Shown: positions 25,469 to 35,381, counted from the first letter of the stretch. The stretch is 64,000 bases of DNA from Gracilibacillus lacisalsi DSM 19029 (GCF_000377765.1 NZ_KB898670.1:89988-153987); one strand, 5' to 3'. Notes: a model not told the origin generated them from the letters alone. Numbers and translations: made by a program.

Positions 25469-28400
25469 TTACCAGTTTTCCAGTACGGTTTCAGCATCAT
25501 TCACTAGTCTTTCTTTAACATCCTCTCTTAGGGCACTTCGACTTAAATGTTTCAAGAAATCATTAAGCTGTTTTTTGGCTTGTTTGGTTCGCCCCTTTTC
25601 CAGATGATGTTCGACCTGTTGTATTTTATTGTTCAATACTTGATCACTTTCTTCTATTGCTTCCAAGTTCACTTGATGTTTCAAGCTTGCTATAGATGGC
25701 GTGTAGTCTACAGTAGGAAATTCTAGTTCACCTGCCAACACTTGATCGCGAACATCTTCACCTAAATAATAACTAATATGTGGTGGTTGATTATAGGTTG
25801 TGTTTTGCCAAGCGATCCCCATTCGATACACAGAGTCATGCATTAATGTTGGCAAACGATATTCAGTTGGTATTGTTGTACTAAAAATTCTTAATTCAGA
25901 GCTATCTTCCGTTGGGAAAATCACTTCTTCTCGCCAATCCCCTAGAATATCTGCTTGCAAACTTGGATTTGCTTTCGTTCCATTATTACTCACTACATCT
26001 TCAAATACTTCGATAACATTTGCTTCACTTGTGGATTCATCATATTTGGTGATCGAAGTGTGATCCAGTAATTCATGTAATAGATCACCATCCCAATAGG
26101 TGACAAAATTGACTGGAAGGCCGATATCTCGGAAACTATCCTCGATTACATCACCTTGGACATTATACACACCACCACCAGTTTCAACAGTTGCTCCACC
26201 CGTACCCCAATATTCATATCCTGGTTTGGATGTGATATTTGCCGCTACTCCTCGACCTGCATCTTTATAGGCATAGAAAGCTTCTAATGTTTCACCTGTT
26301 GCGCCATCATGATACTCTAATGAAGCTACTTCTGAATCTTCCCGCACACCAAAAACATGCAGTCCCTCACGATCAGGATCAAAAGCTCCGACATGTAGGG
26401 CATCTCCATGGGAGCCTTTCACCCGTCCCATTTCGCCATCCATTGCGTATAAAATCGAACCATCATGATCCAAAGTTAAGGATCCAGCGATGATTTCATC
26501 AAAGCCATCATTGTCTACATCGCCTGTAGCTAAGTTATGGTTACCTAAACCTTCACCGTGTCCTGCTTCATCTGTGTCAAATGTCCAATCTTCAACAAGC
26601 GTGCCATCTTGGAGACTGTAGGATACAAAGGTCGTTCTTTCATAATAACCTCGACCATAAATCGCACTTGGTGTTTTTCCATTCACATAAGCTAATCCAG
26701 ATAAGAAGCGGTCAGAACGATTATAGAAAGTATCCCCCCATGAAGCCCCTTGATCTCCTTCTTCTTTTTCAACCGGAAACGCAAAATCAATCGTATCAAT
26801 GGCTTCACCTGTTTCACCATCGAAAACTGATACATATTCAGGACCTGTTACAACATGTCCTCCTTCATTAATCCATCTACCATCATCCTCTGGATTTCCG
26901 ATTACACTAATCACTTTATCTTCATCAAACACACCGTTTGTTACACCATAAACTGTTGTAGCATCCGCTGTTTTGATCAAAAATTCTGACTTGCCGTTGC
27001 CATTCATGTCTCCCACAACAAATTGATGGTATTGTGGTCCTGATGTTAAGTTCATTCCCATATTCATTCTCCATAATGGGGTACCATCCAGTTTGTAAGC
27101 ATCAAATATAGTAGGACCAGTAATTACATCTTCAAGTGCTGTCATGGCATTGGATGGACGCCATTTTAATATAATTTCATATTCTCCATCACCATCAAGA
27201 TCACCAACACTAGCATCATTGGCTGAGTAAGTGTAATCTCCTGTTGCTGTCGTTCCACCTTCAGGTTTTTGAAGTGGGATGGATAAATAGTTTTGATCTA
27301 AGCTGTCGACTTCATTTGTTTCCGTTAGATTACCATGTACAACCGTTTCAATCTGATACGTATCTCCTTTTTTTCCATCTTCATCTGTATAATTCGTCAC
27401 TTCGAGTGGTTGTTCATTTAATTTTTCTCCATTACGTAAAATATTAAAGGTAACATCTCGATCATATTCATCAGCCAATAATCGCCATGATACAAAAATG
27501 CCTTCCTCTGATGGTAATGCAATAACACCACGATCCAACCATTCCGTATCACGGTTTGTGTCAGGTGGGGCTAATCGATTATAAACATAAACTGTTGCTG
27601 TCCGTTCAAAAGGATTCTCTACTGCCTCCGATTCCGCCAATATCCCTTCAAACGTATAAACAGCAGATTCATCCGGGTCCCAAGCTTGTCCTACCTCTTG
27701 CCAGCTTTCCACAGCAACTTCAACAGTAGAATTATCTGCTAATGTTACTGGCACTGTTTCCGGTAGACCAATAGAATCAATATTGGATGTAGTCTCTCCC
27801 ACATACACTCTTTGATATGGAAGCCTTTCAACTGTAGTAATTACATTGTCTTCAATCGGAATGTGACTTAATTCAATATTATCTACGTAAGTTGTCCAAG
27901 TATGGTTATTTCCTGATGTTCGTACACCAACTAATTTCAATTTGTCAATTGAACCATCAAATGGAACATCATTCAAAGACACCGTATGACTTTCATCACC
28001 TATGGAAAATAGAATTTCATTGTTCATAATGTTAAAGATGATTTCTACCTGATACCAAGCTTCAGGATCTGTAATATCGGTTTCAATTGGCTCCTGGTCA
28101 CCAGCAAAAAAAGTTAACGGAGCATTATTGGTATTATTAACGGTAAATACTATATTCCCTGCCGCATCTTCAATGCGAAGCTCTCCACCATTTTCGTGAG
28201 GATGAACACCTTTATCGTTATTTTTACCAGGATACCAATCTAATTTAACTTTCATTTCAGCACCCTTAACTGCATTATCAAATTCCTTTGTTGCGACACG
28301 TCCACCAGACTGATCGACTATGCTAAAATCTAGCTTTTTCGTATCGTTGCCTGCAATATCTTCTTCATTAATAGACAATGTTGCAGCAAAGGTAGAGAAG

Positions 28401-28567
28401 CCCCAATTTTCTAATTCTAACGGCTCAGCATCACCAAAATCCGTCGCATATACAGTTTGATAATCTTCGTTTGCAAAAGCTGTAGGTACAATAGAAAAGG
28501 AGGATAAAACCAAGATTCCAATTGTCAGCAATATCAATTGTTTGTTCAGTCGACTTTTAGCGCGCAC
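25469..28567 (-). CDS. Secreted rhamnogalacturonan lyase, PL11, multidomain
   Basis: 1032 residues. Signal peptide to AFANE; residues ~35-250 a concanavalin-like carbohydrate-binding domain; ~255-335 a bacterial Ig-like domain (ETVPVTLADNSTVEV...VYTFEG); ~340-950 the PL11 catalytic part, with RGVIALPSEEGIFVSWRLLADE and the eight-bladed propeller (DGTPLWRMNMG; YHQFVVGDMNGNGKSEFLIKTADAT; GEGLGNHNLATGDVDNDGFDEII). The D-x-D/N-x-D-G turns bind calcium. The last ~70 residues are a FIMAH-type helical domain (VEHHLEKGRTKQAKKQLNDFLKHL). It cleaves the rhamnogalacturonan-I backbone outside the cell. Start GTG 28567 with Shine-Dalgarno AAAGGAG 12 nt upstream. Confidence 0.93.
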   Translation of the reverse strand: MRAKSRLNKQLILLTIGILVLSSFSIVPTAFANEDYQTVYATDFGDAEPLELENWGFSTFAATLSINEEDIAGNDTKKLDFSIVDQSGGRVATKEFDNAVKGAEMKVKLDWYPGKNNDKGVHPHENGGELRIEDAAGNIVFTVNNTNNAPLTFFAGDQEPIETDITDPEAWYQVEIIFNIMNNEILFSIGDESHTVSLNDVPFDGSIDKLKLVGVRTSGNNHTWTTYVDNIELSHIPIEDNVITTVERLPYQRVYVGETTSNIDSIGLPETVPVTLADNSTVEVAVESWQEVGQAWDPDESAVYTFEGILAESEAVENPFERTATVYVYNRLAPPDTNRDTEWLDRGVIALPSEEGIFVSWRLLADEYDRDVTFNILRNGEKLNEQPLEVTNYTDEDGKKGDTYQIETVVHGNLTETNEVDSLDQNYLSIPLQKPEGGTTATGDYTYSANDASVGDLDGDGEYEIILKWRPSNAMTALEDVITGPTIFDAYKLDGTPLWRMNMGMNLTSGPQYHQFVVGDMNGNGKSEFLIKTADATTVYGVTNGVFDEDKVISVIGNPEDDGRWINEGGHVVTGPEYVSVFDGETGEAIDTIDFAFPVEKEEGDQGASWGDTFYNRSDRFLSGLAYVNGKTPSAIYGRGYYERTTFVSYSLQDGTLVEDWTFDTDEAGHGEGLGNHNLATGDVDNDGFDEIIAGSLTLDHDGSILYAMDGEMGRVKGSHGDALHVGAFDPDREGLHVFGVREDSEVASLEYHDGATGETLEAFYAYKDAGRGVAANITSKPGYEYWGTGGATVETGGGVYNVQGDVIEDSFRDIGLPVNFVTYWDGDLLHELLDHTSITKYDESTSEANVIEVFEDVVSNNGTKANPSLQADILGDWREEVIFPTEDSSELRIFSTTIPTEYRLPTLMHDSVYRMGIAWQNTTYNQPPHISYYLGEDVRDQVLAGELEFPTVDYTPSIASLKHQVNLEAIEESDQVLNNKIQQVEHHLEKGRTKQAKKQLNDFLKHLSRSALREDVKERLVNDAETVLENW

Positions 28568-28918
28568 TATTCACTTCAGCTCCTTTTAAAAGTTATCACA
28601 ATAGAGATTACTTGCACACCGCCTTGCTCCCCTCCTTCCTGCCTACCAAAAGTAAGCGCATACATTATTGTGGTGTAAAACATAATCTCTACATCAAGCC
28701 TAGCAACCTTTGATATTCCAGGCTATATCATTTTTTTGCAAAATACTGATCTATTGATATTAGTAGCATTTTAAGTTAAATAATACTTTTTTGCATGAGC
28801 TAATTCCAAAAAAGCAAAAAAAATCTAGTACTTCTTTTCTACTCTATCATCAAAGACCGAGATCAAAAAGTACTAGACTTATCCATACATATATGTATAT
28901 TGTCCTCCGATATTACAT
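28568..28918. other. 351-bp intergenic region with cre-like site and a terminator-like inverted repeat
   Basis: Upstream of the PL11 gene. AGTAAGCGCATACA (28651-28664) resembles a catabolite-responsive element (two mismatches to TGWAANCGNTNWCA), which would suit a pectinolytic gene. Further on, TCTAGTACTT (28824-28833) and AAGTACTAGA (28868-28877) form a perfect 10-bp inverted repeat with a 34-nt loop; on the minus strand it is followed by eight T and probably terminates the small membrane protein gene at 28919. Confidence 0.55.
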
Positions 28919-29149
28919 TTACTTTTGCTTTAATTTGTAAATGATATATGCCATCACGTTAGCTAATATAAATAAAGGATTACCTTGAGTATTTACATGC
29001 AGAATCTGTTCAGTAACGCTTTTACTATTATAGTATTCTGACTGATTCTGTTCACATCTGATCTGTTCTTCTTTTACCCCTGTTAAATAGCGATACTGAA
29101 AAGGGACAAGCACTAAGCTTAGTAAGAGGTATGCGCCTAGTGCTCCCAT
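28919..29149 (-). CDS. Small two-helix membrane protein, DUF3949-like
   Basis: 76 residues: a first helix MGALGAYLLLSLVLVPFQYRYL, a polar middle with a Cys, and a second helix PLFILANVMAYIIYKLKQK. Resembles the Bacillus DUF3949 family. Shine-Dalgarno is weak (AAAGAGAA). Function unknown. Confidence 0.5.
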   Translation of the reverse strand: MGALGAYLLLSLVLVPFQYRYLTGVKEEQIRCEQNQSEYYNSKSVTEQILHVNTQGNPLFILANVMAYIIYKLKQK

Positions 29150-29300
29150 ACAATTTTCTCTTTAACATATGAACGAATTAACATTACTAATGGTTTCATT
29201 TTCCAATAATTATCATATACATGTATAGAAACGAGTTCCTGTTACATATAGTTTACAGATTCAAAATTATGGTTTTCAACCAGAAGGAAGGTTAGAGAGC

Positions 29301-31700
29301 TTGAGTAAAGTAACAATGAAAAGATCCAGCCGAAGAAAAAAAAGAAGATTCATCAAATTTATCATCGCAACCTTTCTCATTTTCTTATCTTTGTTCATTA
29401 TCGGAGGTCTCTCGCTTTTCGCCCTTGTTCAAGATACTCCGGAATTATCGGAAGATCAATTACAAAATCCAATTACTTCCGTTATTTATGATAAAGATGG
29501 GAAGAAGGTTGCTAATATTGCGGGGGTTGAACATCGCTTACCCGTAAGTATTGACGATGTTCCGATAGAGGTACAGAATGCTTTTATTGCAATAGAAGAT
29601 GCCCGCTTCCAAAAGCACTCCGGAGTTGATTTAAAACGCATCGGCGGAGCATTATTGGCCAATTTGGAAGAAGGCTGGGGAGCTGAAGGTGGTAGTACAA
29701 TCACACAACAGGTTGTAAAAAATACGCTCCTTTCTCCGGAAAAAACATTTAAAAGAAAAGTGCAGGAAGCATACCTTGCTATACAAATGGAGAAGAAATA
29801 TTCAAAGGATCAAATTTTAGAAATGTATCTTAATTCCATTTATTTTGGTCATGGTGCATATGGTCTTGGGGCAGCGGCAGAAGTGTACTTTAACAAAGAT
29901 GTCAGTGATCTGACCGTTTCAGAAGCTGCATTACTTGCCGGACTTCCACAACGACCAAGTGGGTATGATCCTTTTAAATATCCAGAAGAAGCAGCAAATA
30001 GAAGAGAACTTGTATTATCAGCGATGGAAAGACATAATTTTATCTCCTCAGATAGGGCAGAAGAAGCAAAGACTACAGAGGTTGAGAGTTTGCTCTCACC
30101 AAAACAAAAAAATAATTCCTATCAAGTGTTTATTGATTATGTCATAGAAGAATTGATTGCAAAAGGTTTTGAGGAAAATCAACTTTATAATGGCGGATTA
30201 GAGATTTATACGACACTTGATACAGAAACACAGTCCTATACTAACGAAGTAATGACAGGGACGGATACGATCCCCTTTCCTGATGAAGCCTTTAAAGCGG
30301 GCGTTGTATTAATGGATACTAAAACCGGTGCCATTCGAGCAATCGGCGGAAACCGTGACCCTGAAAGTAACGAGGTACAACGCGGATTCAATTTTGCCAC
30401 AGATATAAAACGTCAACCCGGTTCAACGATAAAGCCGATTTTAGACTATGGGCCGGCGATTGAATACAACAAATGGTCTACGTATCAACAGATCAAAGAT
30501 GAAAAACTTGAAATAGATGGTAAAGAATTCAAAAATTATGATGGCAGATTCCATGGCATGGTATCGATGAGAGAGGCATTGGTAAAATCCTATAATATTC
30601 CGGCAATCAAAACATTTTTAGAATTAGAAGATGAGCAAGCAAAACAGTTTGCTGCCAATCTTGGTATCAACTTGGAACATGCTTACCCTTCTTATGCTAT
30701 TGGCGGATTCGGTGATGAAGATGGTGTTTCCCCATTAGATATGGCTGGTGCCTATGCTGCCTTTGGAAATAATGGACAATATCACGAGCCATATGCGGTT
30801 ACGAAAGTAGAATATCCAACAGGTGAAGTACAACAACTACAATCAGAAGGAATAAAGGCGATGAATGACTACACTGCCTATATGATTACAGATATGTTAA
30901 AAGATGTGGTCGAAGAAGGTACCGGTACACTTGCCAAAATTGATGGTTTGCCAATGGCTGGTAAAACAGGAACAACAAACCCTCCAGAAGGTATTACCAA
31001 TGGTTCTACCGATTCTTGGTTTGTAGGCTATACAACTGAATATACTGCAGCTGTTTGGACCGGCTATGAGACCACTTCTACCGAACAATTCGTCAACCAA
31101 GAAGATGCACGGATTTCCAGGTTATTATTTAAGGAAATTATGTCCCATGCTTCTCAAAATATTGAAACAGCAGACTTCACAAAACCAGCAAGCGTCGAAG
31201 AAGTAAAAATTGATATGCGCAATGGCAAAGTTGCCTCTCATCACACACCTTCCAGCAGTATCGTAACAGAGTTATTTGTGAAGGGTACGACAATACCAAC
31301 GGAATATATACCAGTACAAAAGCAGACAACAAACGAGGATGTGAAACAGCAGGAAGAAAAAGATCAGGAAAAGGAGAAGGAACAGGCAGAAAAGAAGAAA
31401 GAGCAAGAGAAAGAGAAGGAAAAAGAGAAAAAAGAAAAGGCTGAAAATGAAGGCAATCAGAAAAAAGAAAAACAGGAATCTAATGACAAGAATGCTTCGG
31501 ATCGTGATAAAAAAGAAGAAAAACCAGATAAGGATACCAACAGCAAATCAGAGCAAAAAGATAAGAAGGAAGAAAATAAGAAAGATCCTAAAGATGAACC
31601 TGATTCTAATCAAACAGAGCAACCCGATTCTGATGAAGAGCCGAATAACAAAGATGAAAGCAAGGAATCGAATGAAAATGATAACGAAGAAGAGGATTAA
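29301..31700 (+). CDS. Class A penicillin-binding protein (PBP1 type) with charged C-terminal tail
   Basis: 799 residues from TTG 29301. A basic cytoplasmic N-terminus and one membrane helix (FLIFLSLFIIGGLSLFALV); a GT51 glycosyltransferase domain with the catalytic Glu in AIEDARFQKHSGVD and GGSTITQQ, then KYSKDQILEMYLNSIYFGHGAYG; a transpeptidase domain with S-x-x-K (PGSTIKP), S-x-N (KSYNIPA) and KTGTT. Residues ~675-799 are low complexity, almost only K, E, D, Q, N and S, with no FN3 or PASTA domain. The enzyme polymerises and crosslinks peptidoglycan at the outer membrane surface. The tail probably lies in the wall and is typical in kind for salt-living bacilli. Confidence 0.95.
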   Translation: MSKVTMKRSSRRKKRRFIKFIIATFLIFLSLFIIGGLSLFALVQDTPELSEDQLQNPITSVIYDKDGKKVANIAGVEHRLPVSIDDVPIEVQNAFIAIEDARFQKHSGVDLKRIGGALLANLEEGWGAEGGSTITQQVVKNTLLSPEKTFKRKVQEAYLAIQMEKKYSKDQILEMYLNSIYFGHGAYGLGAAAEVYFNKDVSDLTVSEAALLAGLPQRPSGYDPFKYPEEAANRRELVLSAMERHNFISSDRAEEAKTTEVESLLSPKQKNNSYQVFIDYVIEELIAKGFEENQLYNGGLEIYTTLDTETQSYTNEVMTGTDTIPFPDEAFKAGVVLMDTKTGAIRAIGGNRDPESNEVQRGFNFATDIKRQPGSTIKPILDYGPAIEYNKWSTYQQIKDEKLEIDGKEFKNYDGRFHGMVSMREALVKSYNIPAIKTFLELEDEQAKQFAANLGINLEHAYPSYAIGGFGDEDGVSPLDMAGAYAAFGNNGQYHEPYAVTKVEYPTGEVQQLQSEGIKAMNDYTAYMITDMLKDVVEEGTGTLAKIDGLPMAGKTGTTNPPEGITNGSTDSWFVGYTTEYTAAVWTGYETTSTEQFVNQEDARISRLLFKEIMSHASQNIETADFTKPASVEEVKIDMRNGKVASHHTPSSSIVTELFVKGTTIPTEYIPVQKQTTNEDVKQQEEKDQEKEKEQAEKKKEQEKEKEKEKKEKAENEGNQKKEKQESNDKNASDRDKKEEKPDKDTNSKSEQKDKKEENKKDPKDEPDSNQTEQPDSDEEPNNKDESKESNENDNEEED

Positions 31701-31712
31701 ACAAGGGACTTC

Positions 31713-31760
31713 AGATGGTCATGAACTAGCAATTGGTTCATGACCATCTACTTTTGTTTG
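31713..31760 (+). terminator. Terminator of the PBP gene
   Basis: AGATGGTCATGAAC (31713-31726) and GTTCATGACCATCT (31736-31749), 14-bp perfect stem, followed by a T-rich stretch. Confidence 0.9.
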
Positions 31761-32133
31761 ATCGACTTGTACTTTTCATAGTAAAATCCACTGTAGATAA
31801 GTTAGTTATTATATGTTATTTTAATACTATACTGTTAAATAGTGGAATTGATATTATCTACAGCAATATAATCTATCGATGTTTAACGGTTTTGGTAGTG
31901 TTATTATTTTTTAGTTTAGCAATCGTTAAAAACACTATAGAAGATGATACTTTACCAATATCCATCATTTCCTCTATCATTTTTATCCTAGCTATATGGT
32001 TGATCATTTTGAAGAGGAAAATCCAAAGAATAGACAAATAAATGGACGATAGAGCGTCAGTGCATCCCCCGTTGCAAATAAGCTTGTCATGGGGGTATCT
32101 TGAATGGCATTCATAGATTGTCTTCCCTATCTA
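31761..32133. other. Intergenic stretch with a doubtful two-helix ORF
   Basis: An open frame on the plus strand ends at 32041 and encodes two hydrophobic segments with a basic end (LTVLVVLLFFSLAIV; SIISSIIFILAIWLIILKRKI). Its only ATG lies inside the PBP terminator, and no Shine-Dalgarno precedes any inner start, so it is either a remnant or chance. At 32068-32099, CATCCCCC and GGGGGTATC form a weak hairpin. Confidence 0.35.
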
Positions 32134-32940
32134 TTATTTACTCCGATTCAAAAACATATATCCGATCATCGCCAGCAACAATATCTTTTGTTCACGAGAA
32201 ATTCGATTGGAGATTTCCACCATATCGTTATCTATTTCTTTAAAAACTTCTGTGTACTCATGCGGAAATCTTCCATTATAGAAATAAGCCCAGCGTCGAC
32301 CGTCCTGATCACGAATATCAAAATCACCATTTCCCCCACTCGCTTTTACTGGAAGGATCATTTGACCATCCTGATCCAATATTCTCCCTTTAATCTGCAA
32401 TATACTTTTAAACTCTTCTTGTTCATATTGACCAATAAAACAATTCTTTTCGTCATACACATCTAACATTGTCTTTTTAAATCCTTTTCTCTTAAAGGTA
32501 AACAATTTCTCATCTTGATTAGAAAAATAACTTACGCTATAAGGTAGAAAAGAAAAAAGGGAACTCATCAATATAGCAATCGGATATTGCCACCATGACA
32601 TGGAAGTGAATTTGTATGTACCTAAAAAACCACCTGTTTGCTCAAATACAAGTAGTTGCGTAATGAACGTTGCATCTTTTTTTAACACTACATGATCAAT
32701 ATCTTCTATCGTTCGCACAGATAAAGGAATATCTACATCTTTAACTTTTTGATATTTATATCTACTCATGAAAGCAATAACAATTAAGAAAATAAAAGGT
32801 ATAAGCATTGAGCCAGCTTCCAACCACTCATCAGTATTTGATGGTGTTTCAACAATCAAGAGGCCTGCAAAAATCAACGTTATGATACCCAAAAAAATTA
32901 TCGCTAATCTTTCTCTCCGTTTATACATGTTAGCAATCAC
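32134..32940 (-). CDS. Membrane protein with tubby/LURP-one-like C-terminal domain
   Basis: 268 residues. Two helices near the N-terminus (LAIIFLGIITLIFAGLLIV; LIPFIFLIVIAFM), one in the middle (YPIAILMSSLFSFLPY), and one close to the C-terminus. The region FTFKRKGFKKTMLDVYDEKNCFIGQYEQ...DQDGQMILPVKASGGNGDFDIRDQDGRRWAYFYNG reads like a tubby/LURP-one beta-barrel (alternating strands with repeated D-x-D-G turns). Function unknown; scramblase-like proteins share this fold. Start GTG with GGGGGAT 8 nt upstream. Confidence 0.55.
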   Translation of the reverse strand: MIANMYKRRERLAIIFLGIITLIFAGLLIVETPSNTDEWLEAGSMLIPFIFLIVIAFMSRYKYQKVKDVDIPLSVRTIEDIDHVVLKKDATFITQLLVFEQTGGFLGTYKFTSMSWWQYPIAILMSSLFSFLPYSVSYFSNQDEKLFTFKRKGFKKTMLDVYDEKNCFIGQYEQEEFKSILQIKGRILDQDGQMILPVKASGGNGDFDIRDQDGRRWAYFYNGRFPHEYTEVFKEIDNDMVEISNRISREQKILLLAMIGYMFLNRSK

Positions 32941-33031
32941 TTCTAAATCCCCCTAAAAATAAACCAGTTGATCAATTACCATTTTATACTAATTTATCCT
33001 TTGTCCTCAAGTCAATTATTCTTTAGATAAT

Positions 33032-33175
33032 GGACTATTTCCTCGGAAGGCGGGCACTTTTCCAGGGAAGCGACGCGCTTTTCCCCGGAAGAGACATACC
33101 TCCTCCGAGGATAATCTCTTCTCTTCCGGGGATAACGGACTATTTCCTCGGGAGCCGGGCACTTTTCCAGGGAAG
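33032..33175. repeat. Two 39-bp direct repeats in a GC-rich intergenic stretch
   Basis: Unit 1 is 33032-33070 and unit 2 is 33137-33175. Both read GGACTATTTCCTCGG, then a variable base, AG and CGGGCACTTTTCCAGGGAAG, differing at only 2-3 positions. Between and after them are degenerate pieces (TTTTCCCCGGAAG; CTCTTCCGGGGATAA). Much richer in GC than the surroundings. Confidence 0.75.
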
Positions 33176-33239
33176 AGACACTACTCCTACCGGGATAAAT
33201 GGTAATTCTCATGAGGAGAAATGCTTGCTTCTCTCTTTT

Positions 33240-34349
33240 TTAATTCAAGTTCTCAAGTGGAACTTTATATAATATATCATCCGCTTCTTTCGAGTTACCA
33301 CGCCCATCAGTATTATTTGTAATCACATATATGTTTTCTTCATCAATGAGTACATCTCTTACTCTACCAAGATCTGAAATTACTTCACTATATTCATCTG
33401 TTTCAAGATTAAATTCAAGTACTGCTGTTCCGCGCAATGCAGCTACATATAATCTCTCATCATAATAATCAATGCCAGACGGAGCCCATGTTGTATCTGC
33501 AGCTGAGGTAAATAATGGTGTGATCATTCCTTCTTGCTCTTGTTCACCTTCAATAATCGGCCAACCATAGTTCTCGCCAGCCTCTATTTGATTGACTTCA
33601 TCATTTGCACTGTTGCCATGTTCACTTGCATATAAGGTGCCATCATCCGCCCATGTTAAGCCTTGTGGATTACGATGTCCATAGCTATATACATAAGAAT
33701 CTTCAAACGGGTTATCTTCAGGTATCGAACCATCTAAGTTCATTCTTAGAATTTTTCCACCTAACGAGTCCACTTCCTGTGCGATTTCAGGGTCAGATGC
33801 ATCTCCAGCTGTGGCATAAAGTTTATCATCAGGACCCATTTTTAACCTTCCACCATGATGGTAGGCACCACTTGGAATTTGATCTAGCAATACCTCTTCC
33901 TCCTTCCAAGTTTCACCGTTAAATTGAAGAGTCACAATTCTATTAAATTGCCCCTGTTCATCCTCATACGTGTAATAAGCATACGCCAAATGAGATTCAG
34001 AGAAATCTTGAACCAATACAAATCCTAACAGCCCTGCTTCTGCAGCAGTTGCAAGCTCTTTTTCAAGCTCTACATTTTGTCTTTCTACTTGTCCATTTTC
34101 TATCTTCACAATATCTCCTGGTCTTTCTGTCAGGTAAAAAGTATCATCTATTTTTTCGATCGCCCACGGAACATCGAGGTTTTCTGCAATGATTTCCTGT
34201 TCATCTGAACTGTCTAATTCATTTTTGTTCTCTAATTCAGCGGAGCTTCCTGGCTGCTCTTCCATTGAATTTGGTTGTCCATCTCCATTACAAGCCGTAA
34301 CAAAAAATATAAAAAGCAACGAAAAACCGAGCACTTTTACTAGCATCAT
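33240..34349 (-). CDS. PQQ-type sugar dehydrogenase (soluble GDH-like), lipoprotein
   Basis: 369 residues. Lipobox FFVTAC-N near residue 20, an acidic linker, then a six-bladed propeller of the sGDH/YliI family: LDVPWAIEKIDDTFYLTERPGDIVKI, AEAGLLGFVL, HHGGRLKMGPDDKLYATAGDA (catalytic-type His), YGHRNPQGLTWADDGTLYASEHG and ENYGWP. Probably oxidises aldoses or related sugars at the membrane surface. PQQ or another cofactor cannot be told from the sequence, and no PQQ synthesis genes are in the window. Confidence 0.9.
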   Translation of the reverse strand: MMLVKVLGFSLLFIFFVTACNGDGQPNSMEEQPGSSAELENKNELDSSDEQEIIAENLDVPWAIEKIDDTFYLTERPGDIVKIENGQVERQNVELEKELATAAEAGLLGFVLVQDFSESHLAYAYYTYEDEQGQFNRIVTLQFNGETWKEEEVLLDQIPSGAYHHGGRLKMGPDDKLYATAGDASDPEIAQEVDSLGGKILRMNLDGSIPEDNPFEDSYVYSYGHRNPQGLTWADDGTLYASEHGNSANDEVNQIEAGENYGWPIIEGEQEQEGMITPLFTSAADTTWAPSGIDYYDERLYVAALRGTAVLEFNLETDEYSEVISDLGRVRDVLIDEENIYVITNNTDGRGNSKEADDILYKVPLENLN

Positions 34350-34502
34350 TTCACTCCTTCGAAAAATGTAGAGTTCTTATCCATTATGATAACTATATTA
34401 GTCTTTCGATGCCAAAATTTTGAATCAGCTAAAAAAAGTCTAGCTTTTCTCAAAAACCATGCTAATATTATATTGAAAAACTAAATATGGAGAAATGAAA
34501 AA

Positions 34503-35315
34503 ATGAAACTAATTTCCTTTAACGCATTCCGAACGATTGGTATACCGGGAGTTCGCTATATCAAGCCGGAGCATATGTTTAATGAGATCGATATTATTAA
34601 AGAAGCAGATCTGATTCTGTTTCCTCAAAACTGGCAAGTACCTACTCTCGTTTATGGGTTAAAAAAGCAAATTTTCCCTAGTATTGAAACGGTACAGATT
34701 GGTGCAAATAAAATTGAAATGACGCGTGCCTTATGGGCAGTTGCAAAGGAACATGTTCCTTACACCGAAATTTTGGCAAGTACAGATAGTAACATCGCAA
34801 ATGTATTAGAGACTTTTCCCTTCCCTTTTGTTGTTAAAGAAGCGAAAAACTCAATGGGTAAAGGTGTTTTCCTAATAGAACATGATAGACAATTTATCGA
34901 TTATGCCCGTAATAATGACGTACTCTATGTTCAGGAATATTTGCCAAACGCTGGGAAGGATTTGCGTGTTTGTATCGTCGGTGATCAAATTTATGATGCT
35001 TATTGGCGGATTGGACAAGAAGGAGAATTTCTACACAACGTCGCAAAAGGTGGAGAAGTTAGTCATCAATTGATACCTGGGGATGCTCTGGACTTAGTCT
35101 TAAAGATTGCCAAACTATTAAATATAAATCACGCAGGATTTGATATACTAGTAAGTGAAGGCAAATATTACATTTTGGAGTTTAATGTGTTATTTGGTAA
35201 TCAAGGGCTCAAGACGCATAACAAGACAGTTGCCCAAACCATTTATCATTATATATCCCAAAATTTTGTCCCACCACATCCCACTTCCCCTTCATCTGGG
35301 AAAGTAATTTCTTAG
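34503..35315 (+). CDS. RimK-like ATP-grasp ligase
   Basis: 270 residues. ATP-grasp features: FPFVVKEAKNSMGKGVFLIE (ATP-binding lysines and glycine-rich loop), YVQEYLPNAGKDLRVCIVGDQI, and the metal-binding end HAGFDILVSEGKYYILEFNVLFGNQGL with E-x-N. It joins a carboxylate and an amine using ATP, like RimK or other peptide-tailoring enzymes. Alone between convergent/divergent neighbours; the substrate is not predictable. Confidence 0.85.
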   Translation: MKLISFNAFRTIGIPGVRYIKPEHMFNEIDIIKEADLILFPQNWQVPTLVYGLKKQIFPSIETVQIGANKIEMTRALWAVAKEHVPYTEILASTDSNIANVLETFPFPFVVKEAKNSMGKGVFLIEHDRQFIDYARNNDVLYVQEYLPNAGKDLRVCIVGDQIYDAYWRIGQEGEFLHNVAKGGEVSHQLIPGDALDLVLKIAKLLNINHAGFDILVSEGKYYILEFNVLFGNQGLKTHNKTVAQTIYHYISQNFVPPHPTSPSSGKVIS

Positions 35316-35348
35316 TAATAAGATGATTAGCACGGTGATAAATGTATC

Positions 35349-35379
35349 AAAAGCCAGCATTTCTTGTATGCTGGCTTTT
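35349..35379. terminator. Bidirectional terminator
   Basis: AAAAGCCAGCAT (35349-35360) and ATGCTGGCTTTT (35368-35379), 7-nt loop. It serves the ATP-grasp gene and pbuX. Confidence 0.93.
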
Positions 35380-35381
35380 CA

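Noticed and set aside
26239..26871. His/Leu-rich plus-strand ORFs inside the PL11 gene
   Set aside because: Antisense shadows of the lyase, no ribosome sites, low-complexity composition.
31733..32041. 102-residue plus-strand ORF after the PBP gene
   Set aside because: Start lies within the PBP terminator stem, no ribosome site, no family resemblance; kept only as a note in the intergenic entry.
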